Shown: positions 9,476-18,635, counted from the first letter of the stretch. The stretch: DNA of 64,000 nucleotides from Cupriavidus malaysiensis (GCF_001854325.1 NZ_CP017755.1:1550001-1614000); one strand, 5' to 3'. Numbers and translations: made by a program. Notes: a model not told the origin generated them from the letters alone.

Positions 9476-11005
9476 TCAGGGGGTGGCGTCCGCGTGTGGC
9501 GTGGCGGACAGGGTGCTCGCGACGTCCTCCGGGGCGGCATCGAGCGTGCCGATGCCACCGGCCAGCGCGGTGTAAAGCGCCACGCGGCTGGAGATGAGCG
9601 CGCGCCGTGTCTGCACGAACTGCTGCTGGGCGGAGAGCAGGTCGCGCTGGGCGTCGAGCACTTCGAGGAAGGGCGAGGCGCCGTGGTCGTAGCGCAGGCG
9701 CGCCAGGCGCTCGCGTTCGCCTTGCGCCTTGACGGTGGCGCCCAGCGTTGCGACCTGGCGCGCCAGCCAGTAGCGCGCGGCGAGCGCGTCGGAGACGTCG
9801 CGGAAGGCCGCCTGCACGGTGCGTTCGTAGGTGGCCACGGCCTGGTCGCGCCGGACTTCGGCCAGGTCCAGCCCGGCGCGCCGGCGTCCGGCGTCGAAGA
9901 TCGGCAGGCTGATGCTGGGCGCGAAGCTCCAGGCGCGGCTGGGGCCGGTGAACAGGCCATCCAGCTCGGCACTGGCGGTGCCGAAGGCGCCGGTCAGGGT
10001 CACCTGCGGGAAGAAGGCGGCACGCGCCGCGCCGATATTGGCGTTGGCGGCGCGCAGCTGGTGTTCGGCGGCGACGATGTCCGGCCGCTTGTCCAGCAGT
10101 TCGGCGGGCAGGCCGGCCGGCAGGTCGCGCTGCACGGCATCGTCGTCGAGGCGCTCGCTCGCCGGCGGCAGCGCCAGCGGCGTGCCCACCAGCAACTCCA
10201 GCGCATGGGCCTGCTGCGCGCGCGTCTGCTCGAGCTGGGCGCCGAGCGCCTGCGCCTGCTCGTACAGGGTCTCGACCTGGGTCAGGTCGAGCTTGGAGAT
10301 GGCGCCCACCTCGTAGCGCCGCCGGAAGATGCGCAGGGACTCGCCGCGGCTGGCGATGGTCTGGCGCGTCAGGGCCAGCCGCTCGTCATACTCGCGCAGG
10401 GTCAGGTAGGCATCGGCTACCTCGCCCACCAGGCTGAGCGTGAAGGCGCGGCGCGCGGCGTCGGTGGCCAGGTAGTTCTCCAGCGCCGCATCCTTCAGGT
10501 TGCGCACGCGGCCCCAGAAATCCAGCTCCCAGCCGGCGGCGCCCAGGCTGACCTGGTACTGGCTGGCGGTGAGCGGCCGGCCGCTCAGGTTGAGGTCGCC
10601 GGGAGTCCGGGCGCGCGTGCCGTCGGCCTGCAGGCCGACGGTGGGAAAGAGGTCGGCGCGCCGGATTGCGTAGGCGGCGCGTGCTTCCTCCACGCGCAGC
10701 ACGGCGACGCGCAGGTCGCGGTTGTTGGCCAGCGCGGTGCCGATCAGGCCGCGCATGGCGGGATCCTGGAAGTAGCTCTGCCAGGACACTTCGGCAGCCG
10801 GCGTCGTGCTGGTGCCCTGCGTCTCGGCCACGGCTGCGTCGTAGCGATCGGCGACCGGCAGCGGCGGTGCCTGGTAGGAGGGGGCCAGCGACATGCAGCC
10901 GGCCAGCAGGGGGCCGAGCAGCGAGCCGAGCAGGGCCGCGGGCAGCCAGTGCGGCGCCAGCGGCGCGTGCGCGGAGGAATGCGATCGAGCAGGGTGGCGC
11001 GGCAT
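9476..11005 (-). CDS. TolC/NodT-type outer-membrane factor lipoprotein
   Basis: A 509-aa outer-membrane channel of tripartite efflux systems. The signal peptide ends in a lipobox LAGC (Cys ~37), giving a lipid-anchored protein. Two OEP repeats follow, with the usual long helices rich in Ala, Arg and Glu. It begins 3 bp after the phaC stop codon, so it is in the same operon as the PHA synthase. With the downstream HlyD and ABC genes it completes an envelope-spanning pump of unknown substrate. Confidence 0.92.
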   Translation of the reverse strand: MPRHPARSHSSAHAPLAPHWLPAALLGSLLGPLLAGCMSLAPSYQAPPLPVADRYDAAVAETQGTSTTPAAEVSWQSYFQDPAMRGLIGTALANNRDLRVAVLRVEEARAAYAIRRADLFPTVGLQADGTRARTPGDLNLSGRPLTASQYQVSLGAAGWELDFWGRVRNLKDAALENYLATDAARRAFTLSLVGEVADAYLTLREYDERLALTRQTIASRGESLRIFRRRYEVGAISKLDLTQVETLYEQAQALGAQLEQTRAQQAHALELLVGTPLALPPASERLDDDAVQRDLPAGLPAELLDKRPDIVAAEHQLRAANANIGAARAAFFPQVTLTGAFGTASAELDGLFTGPSRAWSFAPSISLPIFDAGRRRAGLDLAEVRRDQAVATYERTVQAAFRDVSDALAARYWLARQVATLGATVKAQGERERLARLRYDHGASPFLEVLDAQRDLLSAQQQFVQTRRALISSRVALYTALAGGIGTLDAAPEDVASTLSATPHADATP

Positions 11006-11008
11006 GGT

Positions 11009-12763
11009 TCATGGCTCCAGCACGTAGCTGCCCGGCGCATCGCCCAGTGCGGCAGAACCGTGGCGCCGCGCGGCCATGCGCGGCGGCGCGCCCGGCGGGC
11101 CGGACAGGTTGTCCAGCCAGTCCACCCATTGCGGCCACCAGGAGCCGGCCTGCGCCGGCGCGGCCTGGAGCCACTCGTCGGGCGTCATGCTGGCCTGGCC
11201 CGCGGGGCGGCACAGCACGCGGTAGCTGCGATGCGGATGGCCCGGTTCGCTGACGATGCCGGCGTTGTGGCCGCCGCTGGTCAGCAGGAAGGTCAAGGGG
11301 GCCGGCGACAGGTAATGCAGCTTGTAGACCGAGCGCCATGGCGCCACGTGGTCGGTCTCGGTGCCCACGCAGAAGACCGGCAGGCGCAGGTCGCCGAGCA
11401 TCACCGGCTTGCCGCCGACCTGGTAGCGGTTTTCCGCCAGGTCATTGTCGAGGAACAGCCGGCGCAGGTATTCGGAATGCATGCGCGCGGGCATGCGCGT
11501 GGCATCGGTGTTCCAGGCCATCAGGTCGGACATCGGGCGGCGCTGCCCGAACAGGTAGTCGTTGACCATGCGCGACCACAGCAGGTCGTAGGGGCGCAGC
11601 ATCTGGAAGGCGCCCGCCATCTGCTGGGCGGTCAGGTAGCCGGTGCGCGCCATCTGGGCCTCCAGCAGGCTGACCTGGCTCTCGTCGATGAAGAGGCCGA
11701 GCTCGCCGGGCTCGCTGAAGTCGGTCTGCGCGCAGAACAGGGTCAGGCTGGCGAGGCGCGTGTCGCCGTCGCGCGCCATGGCCGCCGCCGCCAGGGACAG
11801 CAGCGTGCCGCCCAGGCAGTAGCCGGTGGCGTGGATGCGGGCCTTGGGCACGATGGCCTGGACCGCGTCGAGCGCGGCCTGCACGCCCTGCCTCAGGTAG
11901 TCGTCCATGCCGACGTTGCGGTAGGACGCATCGGGGTTCTTCCAGGAGATGCAGAAGACCGTGTAGCCCTGGCCGACCAGATAGCGGATCAGCGAGTTGT
12001 CCGGCGACAGGTCGAGGATGTAGTACTTCATGATCCAGGCAGGGACCACCAGGATCGGCTCGGGCCGTACCTTGCCGGTCGCCGGGCGGTATTGCAGCAG
12101 TTCGATCAGCTTGTTGCGGTACACCACCTTGCCCGGGGTGATGGCCACTTCCTGGCCGACGCGGAAGCGTTCGGTGCCGGCCGGGCCCTGGCCGGCGAGC
12201 TGGCGCAGCGAGTCATCCCAGGCATTGCGGGCCCCGCGCAGCAGGTTGGCGCCGCCTTCCTCGAGCGTGCGGCGCAGTGCCACCGGGTTGGTGGCGAGCT
12301 GGTTGCCGGGCGACAGCATGTCCAGCCACTGGCGGGCGGCGAAGGCCACCAGTTGCGCGTGGTGCGGTTCGACTCCGGGCACGTCGCGCGTGGCCTCGGT
12401 CCACCAGCTCTGCATCAGCAGGAAGCGCTGGTGCCACAGGTTGAAGGGCCATTGCCGCCACGCGGGATCGGCGAAGCGGCGGTCGGCGGCGGGCGGGTCG
12501 ATGCAGGTGTGTGCGCTGCCGGGGCCGGCGGCCAGGCACTCGGCGAGATAGCGGTTCAGTTCGGCGGCGCCGGTGGCGACGTGCTCGGCGAGTTCGATAC
12601 GCTTGCCGGGCGCCATGGCGAGATGGGAGGCCCAGTCCAGCCAGGCCAGCGCCCCCGCGGCGGGGGACAGCGAGCCGGTCCAGCGGGCGAGGGCGCCGCG
12701 CGCGGCCGTGTCGAGTGCAGCCGCGGCGGTGTCGCGGTGCGGCCGTTCGGGAGAAGTGCTCAT
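11009..12763 (-). CDS. phaC: Class I polyhydroxyalkanoate synthase
   Basis: Polymerises (R)-3-hydroxyacyl-CoA into storage polyester at granule surfaces. From ATG 12763 it is 584 aa, close to class I synthases (~589 aa). It shows the N-terminal PhaC domain, the lipase-like box GYCLGG with catalytic Cys ~316, Asp ~471 (GTETDHVAPW) and His ~499 (SGGHN). The frame extends 47 codons further upstream, but the extra residues are Pro/Ala/Arg-rich and unlike the family. It heads an operon of efflux genes, an unusual context for a synthase, with no phaA, phaB or phasin nearby. It is probably a second, accessory synthase. Confidence 0.95.
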   Translation of the reverse strand: MSTSPERPHRDTAAAALDTAARGALARWTGSLSPAAGALAWLDWASHLAMAPGKRIELAEHVATGAAELNRYLAECLAAGPGSAHTCIDPPAADRRFADPAWRQWPFNLWHQRFLLMQSWWTEATRDVPGVEPHHAQLVAFAARQWLDMLSPGNQLATNPVALRRTLEEGGANLLRGARNAWDDSLRQLAGQGPAGTERFRVGQEVAITPGKVVYRNKLIELLQYRPATGKVRPEPILVVPAWIMKYYILDLSPDNSLIRYLVGQGYTVFCISWKNPDASYRNVGMDDYLRQGVQAALDAVQAIVPKARIHATGYCLGGTLLSLAAAAMARDGDTRLASLTLFCAQTDFSEPGELGLFIDESQVSLLEAQMARTGYLTAQQMAGAFQMLRPYDLLWSRMVNDYLFGQRRPMSDLMAWNTDATRMPARMHSEYLRRLFLDNDLAENRYQVGGKPVMLGDLRLPVFCVGTETDHVAPWRSVYKLHYLSPAPLTFLLTSGGHNAGIVSEPGHPHRSYRVLCRPAGQASMTPDEWLQAAPAQAGSWWPQWVDWLDNLSGPPGAPPRMAARRHGSAALGDAPGSYVLEP

Positions 12764-12938
12764 GCGAAATCGGCTCCGTATCGGGGCCGGACGGGCGGCG
12801 GCGCGCCGCGCGTCCGGCAGGCATTGCGGCGCCGGCGGGGCTTCTGGCCCGGCCGGCGCGCCCGGGGCACGCGGTTTCGTGCCCATGGCGGCCATTCTGA
12901 ACAAAGTGACCGCGAAGGACCTTGATGCGTGTCAAGTT

Positions 12939-12956
12939 ACTGACCGGCCAGTCGGT
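12939..12956. promoter_or_regulatory. Candidate TetR operator between phaC-efflux operon and TetR gene
   Basis: ACTGACCGG-CCAGTCGGT is an uninterrupted inverted repeat matching at 7 of 9 positions. It lies between the divergent phaC operon and a TetR gene. Palindromes of this type are common TetR-family sites, so autorepression and repression of the pump/synthase operon is likely. No binding data can be read here. Confidence 0.5.
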
Positions 12957-13012
12957 TTCTAATGGGGCTCCGAAGTCGACCGCTGCCGCGCGACCCGCGG
13001 CGCCGTGCTGCC

Positions 13013-13747
13013 ATGCCGTTGCCTCGTCGCAACCCGCCGTCCGAGCCACCGCCCGACTTGCTACCTTCCGCCGCATCCGCCGCCAACCCGGTGACGGGGA
13101 CCGGGCGCCGACGCCTGCCACCCGCCTTGCGCGTCGAGCAGATCCTGGGCGCCGCGTTGTGCGAATTCTCGGCGCGGGGCTATGCCGACACCCGCATGGA
13201 GGACATCGCGCGCCGCGCCGGCCTGTCCAAGGGCGGCCTCTATGTGCATTTCGCCAGCAAGGACGAGGTGCTGGAGGCGCTGCTGGCCGGCAAGCTGACG
13301 CCGCGCCCGCTCGATAGGGAAGCCATGCTCGCCGGCGTGGCGAGCGCGCGTGAACTGGCCGAGCGCTTGGTCGGCCATCTCCACACCAACCTGGCCGATC
13401 CGGCCATGGTCGGCACCATGCGCCTATTGTGCGCCGAGAGCGCGCGCGTGCCGCGCCTGGTCGAGCGCTGGCGCCGTGCCGCGCTCGACGGTATGCATGC
13501 GGAGATCGCCGGCCTGCTGCGCGAAGCGGTGCGGCGCGGACTGTGCCGCGAAGGCGTGGCCCTGGACCATCCCTGGCTGCTGGTATCGCCCTTCGTCCAC
13601 ATCCTGCTGACGGCGATCGTCGGCGGCGCGCCGGACGAGGCCGAACTGGCGCAGCGACGCGCGGCCCATGTCGAGATGTGCTGCGCGCTGTTCGGCGGAC
13701 GCGCTGCCGGCGCGGCGCTTGATCCACATCAAGACATGTGCGCTTAA
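13013..13747 (+). CDS. TetR/AcrR family transcriptional regulator (phaC-efflux operon)
   Basis: A DNA-binding regulator of ~244 aa. The helix-turn-helix (MEDIARRAGLSKGGLYVHFASKDEV) follows an unusually long Pro-rich leader. An ATG at 12962 is also in frame but lies only 5 bp past the candidate operator, so the later ATG is preferred; neither has a clear Shine-Dalgarno sequence. The C-terminal domain is helical and ends with a His/Cys-containing tail (DPHQDMCA). The divergent arrangement with the exporter operon suggests it represses the pump until a ligand is bound. Confidence 0.88.
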   Translation: MPLPRRNPPSEPPPDLLPSAASAANPVTGTGRRRLPPALRVEQILGAALCEFSARGYADTRMEDIARRAGLSKGGLYVHFASKDEVLEALLAGKLTPRPLDREAMLAGVASARELAERLVGHLHTNLADPAMVGTMRLLCAESARVPRLVERWRRAALDGMHAEIAGLLREAVRRGLCREGVALDHPWLLVSPFVHILLTAIVGGAPDEAELAQRRAAHVEMCCALFGGRAAGAALDPHQDMCA

Positions 13748-13911
13748 GCGGCGGGAAAGGCAGTCTGCGCCGGCGCGGCGGCTGCCGGGCTGCGGCCGCC
13801 GTTGCTACACTGGCCTGCCCCGCGGGCGGTGTCGCCGCCGCGGGGCCAGCAGCAAGACTCCAGCCTTGAAGAAATGAAGATGACAACAGCTTCCGCCCCA
13901 GGAGGCGATCG

Positions 13912-14763
13912 ATGACGGTCGACGGCGCCCCCCCAGATCCGCGCGGCCACGACGCGCCGCATGCCGGCCCGGCCCTGGCAACCCACCCGGGCACCACGCC
14001 CGCCGGCCGCCGCGCCGGCGCCGCGGCAAGCTGCGGCGGTGAGCACCGCGCCATGGTCACGCTGGCCAGCCTGACCATGGCCGGCTGCGCACGCTATCCC
14101 GGCGCGGCCGGCCACCTGATCCGCACCGCCCATATCGCGGCCTGCCTGGCCGACCTGATGGCCCTGGATGCCACCCTGCAGCAGCGTATCCGCCTGGTTA
14201 CCCCCGTGCATGATGTCGGCAAGCTGGCGATTCCAGATGAGATCCTGCTCAAGCCCGGCCGGTTGGCGCCGGACGAATGGCGCACCATGGAGCGGCATAC
14301 CGAGATCGGTGCCGAGGCGCTGGCCTCGGGCAGCCACGAATTGCTGCAGTTCGCGGCAATGATCGCGCGCCATCACCACGAACGCTTCGATGGCAGCGGC
14401 TATCCGGCGCGGCTGGCGGGCCACGGCATTCCCCTGGCGGCGCGCGTGGTGGCGGTGGCCGATGCCTTCGACGCCATGACCGAGACGCGCTGCTACCGCC
14501 CCCGCATGACGGATGACGATGCCTGCTCGATCATCGCCGGCGGCAGCGGCACGCATTTCGATCCCGAGGCGGTGCGCGCCTTCCTCGATGGCTTCGCCCA
14601 GGTGCGGCGCGCACGCGCGACGGCCGATGCCTTGCTGGCGCGGGGCAGCGATACCCAGGCGGTCTCCGACTTCTACCGCCTGGCGCCACAGGACTTCCGC
14701 CTGGCGGCGCGCGTTGCCTCGCGGCTGGCGCAGCACGCGCTGCGCTTGTCCGTGCCGGCCTGA
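13912..14763 (+). CDS. HD-GYP domain protein, probable cyclic-di-GMP phosphodiesterase
   Basis: A 283-aa cytoplasmic protein. The first ~45 residues are low-complexity Pro/Ala/Gly/His-rich. The HD-GYP domain follows with HDVGK (residues ~100-104), HHHERFDGSGYP (~154-165) and ADAFDAMT (~183-190), the metal-binding and GYP signatures of phosphodiesterases that hydrolyse cyclic-di-GMP. There is no receiver or sensor domain, so the input is unclear. It stands alone, with no partner gene in the same direction. Confidence 0.88.
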   Translation: MTVDGAPPDPRGHDAPHAGPALATHPGTTPAGRRAGAAASCGGEHRAMVTLASLTMAGCARYPGAAGHLIRTAHIAACLADLMALDATLQQRIRLVTPVHDVGKLAIPDEILLKPGRLAPDEWRTMERHTEIGAEALASGSHELLQFAAMIARHHHERFDGSGYPARLAGHGIPLAARVVAVADAFDAMTETRCYRPRMTDDDACSIIAGGSGTHFDPEAVRAFLDGFAQVRRARATADALLARGSDTQAVSDFYRLAPQDFRLAARVASRLAQHALRLSVPA

Positions 14764-14783
14764 GGCGGCCACGGCGTTCCCGC

Positions 14784-14807
14784 GGCACCGGCACCGGCAC
14801 CGGCACC
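14784..14807. repeat. Hexanucleotide tandem repeat (GGCACC)x4
   Basis: Four perfect GGCACC units lie just after the HD-GYP stop and upstream of the sulfate-binding protein gene. They are non-coding. Copy number could vary by slippage, but no effect is evident. Confidence 0.6.
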
Positions 14808-14988
14808 AGGAGGCAGCAGCTGTCCGTGCGAGGCTTTGTATCAATGGAGATACGTATAAGTAAATGCACATTGCTTCGTTCTAAGTACAAGGCGAGGCCG
14901 GGACAATCGGCGCAGGCGCGATGGAGCGCCCCCCGCAGGCGGGTGGCGCCGCGCGCGCCGACGCCCTTTCTGGTTCCTGTCCGAAGCC

Positions 14989-15996
14989 ATGTCCACGATC
15001 CCGATCCGCCTCGTTTCCCTGCTCGCCAGCGCCACGCTGGCCGCCGCCGCGCTGCCTGCGCGCGCCGACACCGCCATCCTCAACGCCGGCTATGACGTCA
15101 CGCGCGAGCTGTACCGCGAACTCAATCCCGGCTTCGTCGCCAGCTGGAAGCAGGCCAGCGGCGAGACCGTGACCGTCAACCAGTCGCACGGCGGCTCCAG
15201 CAAGCAGGCCCGCGCGGTCGCCGATGGCCTCGACGCGGACGTGGTGACGATGAACCAGGAAACCGATATCGACATCCTGGTGCACAAGGGCGTGGTGGCG
15301 CAGGACTGGAAGAAGCGCCTGCCGGACAACGCCGCGCCGTACTATTCCACCATCGTGTTCCTGGTGCGCAAGGGCAACCCGAAGCGCATCGCCGACTGGG
15401 ACGACCTGGGCCGCGCCGGGGTGCAGGTGATCGTGCCCAATCCCAAGACCTCGGGCAACGGCCGCTACACCTACCTGGCGGCCTGGGGCGCGGCCCTGCG
15501 CAAGGGCGGCGGCGAGGCCCAGGCGCGCGAGGCGGTCGCGCGCCTGTTCCGCAACGTGCCGGTGCTCGACACCGGCGGACGCGGCGCCACCACCACCTTC
15601 ACGCAGCGCCAGCTCGGCGACGTGCTGGCCACCTTCGAAAGCGAGGTGCTGCAGATCCGCAAGGAGCTGGGCGACGGCTTCGACGTGGTCTACCCGAGCC
15701 AGTCGATCGTGGCAGAGGCGCCGGTGGCCGTGGTCGACAAGGTGGTGGACAAGCGCGGCACGCGCAAGGTAGCCACCGCCTACCTGCAATACCTGTGGTC
15801 CGATGCCGGCCAGGACGTGATCGCGCGGCAGTTCTACCGCCCGCGCTCCGCCGCCGTACTCAGGGCGCATGCGGCGCAGTTCCGCCCGCTCCAGCTCTTC
15901 ACCGTCAGCGAGGTGTTCGGCAGCTGGGCCCAGGCGCAGGCGCGCCATTTCGCCGACGGCGGCGAGTTCGACAAGATCTACCAGGCGCGCCAGTAG
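14989..15996 (+). CDS. Sulfate ABC transporter periplasmic substrate-binding protein
   Basis: A 335-aa secreted protein that binds sulfate or thiosulfate for the CysTWA importer. The signal peptide ends at ARA (~25). The mature protein starts DTAILNAGYDVTRELY and carries QSHGGSSKQARAV and MNQETDID, typical of the Sbp/CysP family, whose anion is held by uncharged main-chain and Ser contacts. The permease and ATPase genes are not adjacent, so this is a solitary copy. An AT-rich stretch at ~14830-14890 upstream probably holds its promoter. Confidence 0.93.
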   Translation: MSTIPIRLVSLLASATLAAAALPARADTAILNAGYDVTRELYRELNPGFVASWKQASGETVTVNQSHGGSSKQARAVADGLDADVVTMNQETDIDILVHKGVVAQDWKKRLPDNAAPYYSTIVFLVRKGNPKRIADWDDLGRAGVQVIVPNPKTSGNGRYTYLAAWGAALRKGGGEAQAREAVARLFRNVPVLDTGGRGATTTFTQRQLGDVLATFESEVLQIRKELGDGFDVVYPSQSIVAEAPVAVVDKVVDKRGTRKVATAYLQYLWSDAGQDVIARQFYRPRSAAVLRAHAAQFRPLQLFTVSEVFGSWAQAQARHFADGGEFDKIYQARQ

Positions 15997-16068
15997 CCGC
16001 TGGCATCATCCGCCGGTACCGCGCGGCGGCCGTTGGCGGCAGGGTTCCGCCGCCGCTGGTGTCCTGGC

Positions 16069-16668
16069 TCAATCCATGGGCGAGGCAGGGCCCTCGGCGC
16101 CGGGGGCGAAGCTGTCGCCAAGATAGGCCCGCACCGTCGCCAGGATCTCGTCCGACAGCGGATCCCCGGCGCAGGCGCGCGCCAGGCCGAGCGCGCCCAC
16201 CATGGCGCTGAAGGCGACCATGGCGCGGACCTCGGCCTGCGCCCGGGCCGCTCCCTCCGTGCCGCCAAGCAGTCCGGCGAGCGTCCCTAGCGACTGGCGC
16301 AGTTGCTGCGCGTAACGGGCGCGTGCCGCATCGTCGGCGCGTCCGACATCGCCTGCCAGTGCCGCCACCGCGCAGCCGCTGCCCGGCGCGTCGCGGTGCG
16401 CCGGGCTGAGATAGGCCTCGACGCGCTGGCGGAAGCCGGCGCCGTCCGTGCCCGCCTGGGCCGACGCTGACAGCGCGCAGTCGAGCGCTTCCTTCACCAG
16501 CGCGCCGCGCGAATCGAAATGCTTGTAGAAGCCGCCGTGCGTGAGCCCGGCTTCCTGCATCAGGCCGGCGATGCTCAGGCCTTCGATGCCTCGCTCGCGA
16601 AAGCGCCGGGCCGCCGCCTGCACGATGCGGGCGTGGCTTTCCCGTTTGTCTTCCCTTGAGTGGCCCAT
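16069..16668 (-). CDS. TetR/AcrR family transcriptional regulator (next to SDR)
   Basis: A 199-aa regulator with the helix-turn-helix near residues 25-50 (LSIAGLMQEAGLTHGGFYKHF), a form common in TetR proteins next to oxidoreductases. ATG 16668 is chosen because AGGGA precedes it and the length fits the family. An open extension reaches 16791 but would run through the palindromic operator region. It is divergent from the SDR gene, which it likely represses together with itself. Confidence 0.9.
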   Translation of the reverse strand: MGHSREDKRESHARIVQAAARRFRERGIEGLSIAGLMQEAGLTHGGFYKHFDSRGALVKEALDCALSASAQAGTDGAGFRQRVEAYLSPAHRDAPGSGCAVAALAGDVGRADDAARARYAQQLRQSLGTLAGLLGGTEGAARAQAEVRAMVAFSAMVGALGLARACAGDPLSDEILATVRAYLGDSFAPGAEGPASPMD

Positions 16669-16760
16669 GGTGTCCCTGTGGTTGCACATGTTGATGCACA
16701 TGTGCGGCGTGCGGGCTCGGCCGCTGCCGGATGGCCTGTCGCCGATTGCCCCGCCTTTCT

Positions 16761-16780
16761 GGATGTTATTTGACATCCAG
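16761..16780. promoter_or_regulatory. Candidate TetR operator in the 310-bp TetR/SDR intergenic region
   Basis: TGGATGT-TATTTG-ACATCCA is a perfect 7-bp inverted repeat with a 6-bp spacer, followed by a further half-site AACATCCA at 16794-16801. It sits in the AT-richer centre of the divergent promoter region (16669-16978). A second near-repeat, GCACATG twice, lies at ~16684-16702. The rest of this gap shows nothing recognisable. Confidence 0.5.
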
Positions 16781-16978
16781 ATACATGACAACTAACATCC
16801 AAAAACCGCCGGCACCGGCCACCGGGAGCGGCGGGGGCAAGTGCCTTGCCGAGCGGCGGCGCCGTGTCCTGCCTGCTCCATCCGGTCCGCTCCGGTCCGT
16901 CCTGACCGCTCGATCGATTCGATACGCTTCATCCACCCGATGCATTGCATCCGGCCCGTTGCCGGAAAGGAATCCACT

Positions 16979-17686
16979 GTGCAGATCCAGAATGCCGTCG
17001 CCCTCGTCACGGGTGCCAATCGCGGCCTCGGCCGTGCCATCGCCGAGGCCCTGCTCGCGCGGGGCGCGCGCAAGGTCTACGCCGGCGTGCGCCAGCCGGA
17101 GCGCCTCGACCTGCCCGGCGTCGAGCCGGTGCGCCTCGATGTCACCGATCCCGCTGCCGCCGCGGCGGCAGCCGCGCAGTGCGGTGACGTCAACCTGCTG
17201 GTCAACAATGCGGGCATCGCGCGCGTGATCGGTTTCCTCGATGCGCAGGCCGCCGACGCCACGCGCGAGATCTTCGAGACCAACCTGTACGGATTGATCC
17301 ACATGAGCCAGGCCTTCGCGCCGGTGCTGGCAGCGAACGGCGGTGGGGCCATCGCCAACGTGCTGTCGGTGGCGAGCTGGATCAATGCCGGCCGGCTCAG
17401 TGTCTACGCGGCCTCCAAGTCGGCGGCCTGGGGCTTCACCAACGGCCTGCGCAATGAACTGCGCGGGCAGGGCACCCAGGTGGTGGGCCTGCACGTCGGC
17501 TTCATCGACACCGATCTCACCAAGGGCTTCGACGTGCCCAAGGCGGATGCGCGCGACGTCGCGGCGCAACTGCTGGATGGCATCACTGAGGGCCAGGAAG
17601 AGGTGCTCGCCGACGACATCACGCGCGCGGTCAAGCAGGGACTGTCGCAGCAGCCCGGCATCTACCTGGACCCGCCGCAGCGCTGA
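16979..17686 (+). CDS. Short-chain dehydrogenase/reductase (SDR)
   Basis: A 235-aa NAD(P)-dependent oxidoreductase of the classical SDR family. It has the cofactor motif TGANRGLG (11-18), NNAG (~76-79), a catalytic Ser ~130-133, and Y-x3-K at 143/147. The start is GTG with AAGGAA upstream; an ATG at 16841 in the same frame adds 46 residues of non-SDR sequence and is rejected. The substrate cannot be told. It is divergent from and probably controlled by the TetR gene. Confidence 0.92.
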   Translation: MQIQNAVALVTGANRGLGRAIAEALLARGARKVYAGVRQPERLDLPGVEPVRLDVTDPAAAAAAAAQCGDVNLLVNNAGIARVIGFLDAQAADATREIFETNLYGLIHMSQAFAPVLAANGGGAIANVLSVASWINAGRLSVYAASKSAAWGFTNGLRNELRGQGTQVVGLHVGFIDTDLTKGFDVPKADARDVAAQLLDGITEGQEEVLADDITRAVKQGLSQQPGIYLDPPQR

Positions 17687-17733
17687 GGCGGGTGCCGGAG
17701 GGCGCCGCCGGACGCTGCCGGGCGCGCGCGGGA

Positions 17734-18504
17734 TCAGAGTGTCAGCAGTTCGCGCAGGACCATGTGCAGGCCCAGCAGCGCCAGCGTGCCGAGGAAGCAG
17801 CGCTTGAACAGCAGCGGCGACAGCCTCTGGCGCAGCCATTGGCCGGCAGCCATGCCGGCCAGCGCGGGCGCCAGCATCAGCGCGGACTCGCCCAGCAGCC
17901 GGCCCGAATAGCTGGTGCTGAGGGCGAGGCCCGCCGCCAGCGCCAGCGTGGACACCGTGAAGGACAGGCCCATGGCCTGGATCAGTTCGTCGCGCCGCAG
18001 GCCGAGGGCTTGCAGGTAGGGCACGGCAGGGATGACGAAGACGCCGGTGGCGGCCGTCACCAGCCCGGTGGCGGCGCCGAGGGCGGGGCCCAGCCAGCGC
18101 TCGGCCCGTGGCGGCACCGTCCAGTGGGCGCCGGCCAGGCCCCAGGCGGCGTAGGCAAGCAGCGCCAGGCCGAGCGCCACCCCGGCCCAGGCGCCGGCGG
18201 GCGCGCCCAGCAGCCAGGCGCCGGCCAGCGTGCCGGCACAGGCGCCGCACTGCATCGGCGCCAGCCGACGCGCCACCGGCCCCAGCGCGGCCCAGGGCCG
18301 CACCTGCCAGACATTGGTGAAGAAGGACGGCAGGATCAGCAGCGCGGCGGCCTGCGCGGGCGGCATGAACAGGGCCAGCATGGCCATCGAGAAGGTCGGC
18401 AGTCCCAGCCCGACCACGCCTTTGGCGACGCCGGCAGCGGCGAACACGGCGGTGGCCGCCAGCAGCGGCGCGGCGTCGGGCAGGGAGAAGGCTTCGGCAG
18501 GCAT
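17734..18504 (-). CDS. TSUP (TauE/SafE) family membrane transporter
   Basis: An inner-membrane permease of ~256 aa with about eight helices in two related halves, the layout of the sulfite exporter/TauE/SafE family, which moves sulfur-containing or organic anions. The start is uncertain: ATG 18504 gives the usual length, while an in-frame ATG at 18582 would add 26 hydrophilic residues. Neither has a strong ribosome-binding site. It is divergent from a LysR gene that is its likely regulator. Confidence 0.87.
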   Translation of the reverse strand: MPAEAFSLPDAAPLLAATAVFAAAGVAKGVVGLGLPTFSMAMLALFMPPAQAAALLILPSFFTNVWQVRPWAALGPVARRLAPMQCGACAGTLAGAWLLGAPAGAWAGVALGLALLAYAAWGLAGAHWTVPPRAERWLGPALGAATGLVTAATGVFVIPAVPYLQALGLRRDELIQAMGLSFTVSTLALAAGLALSTSYSGRLLGESALMLAPALAGMAAGQWLRQRLSPLLFKRCFLGTLALLGLHMVLRELLTL

Positions 18505-18614
18505 GTCGGCAGGGCGGTGGATACCGCATCGGGTCTCGGGACGGGCAGCGTTGCGGAACGCATTGTGGGCGCCTTCCGGCACCTCGCAAATTTGGAAGTC
18601 ACGAAGCGAGCCTC

Positions 18615-18635
18615 AGGCAGGACCAGAGGCAGGAC
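18615..18635. promoter_or_regulatory. Direct repeat upstream of LysR gene
   Basis: AGGCAGGAC occurs twice with a 12-bp period just before the LysR start, in the divergent promoter region shared with the TSUP gene. It may be part of a regulator site. The evidence is only repetition and position. Confidence 0.25.

Noticed and set aside
8480..12925. 1481-codon plus-strand frame opposite the efflux/phaC operon
   Set aside because: It is a complementary-strand shadow of HlyD, the outer-membrane factor and phaC, with no domain resemblance.
14784..14807. GGCACC hexamer repeat as a regulatory element
   Set aside because: It is only four units long, lies after a stop codon in GC-rich DNA, and no symmetric or conserved context supports a function.
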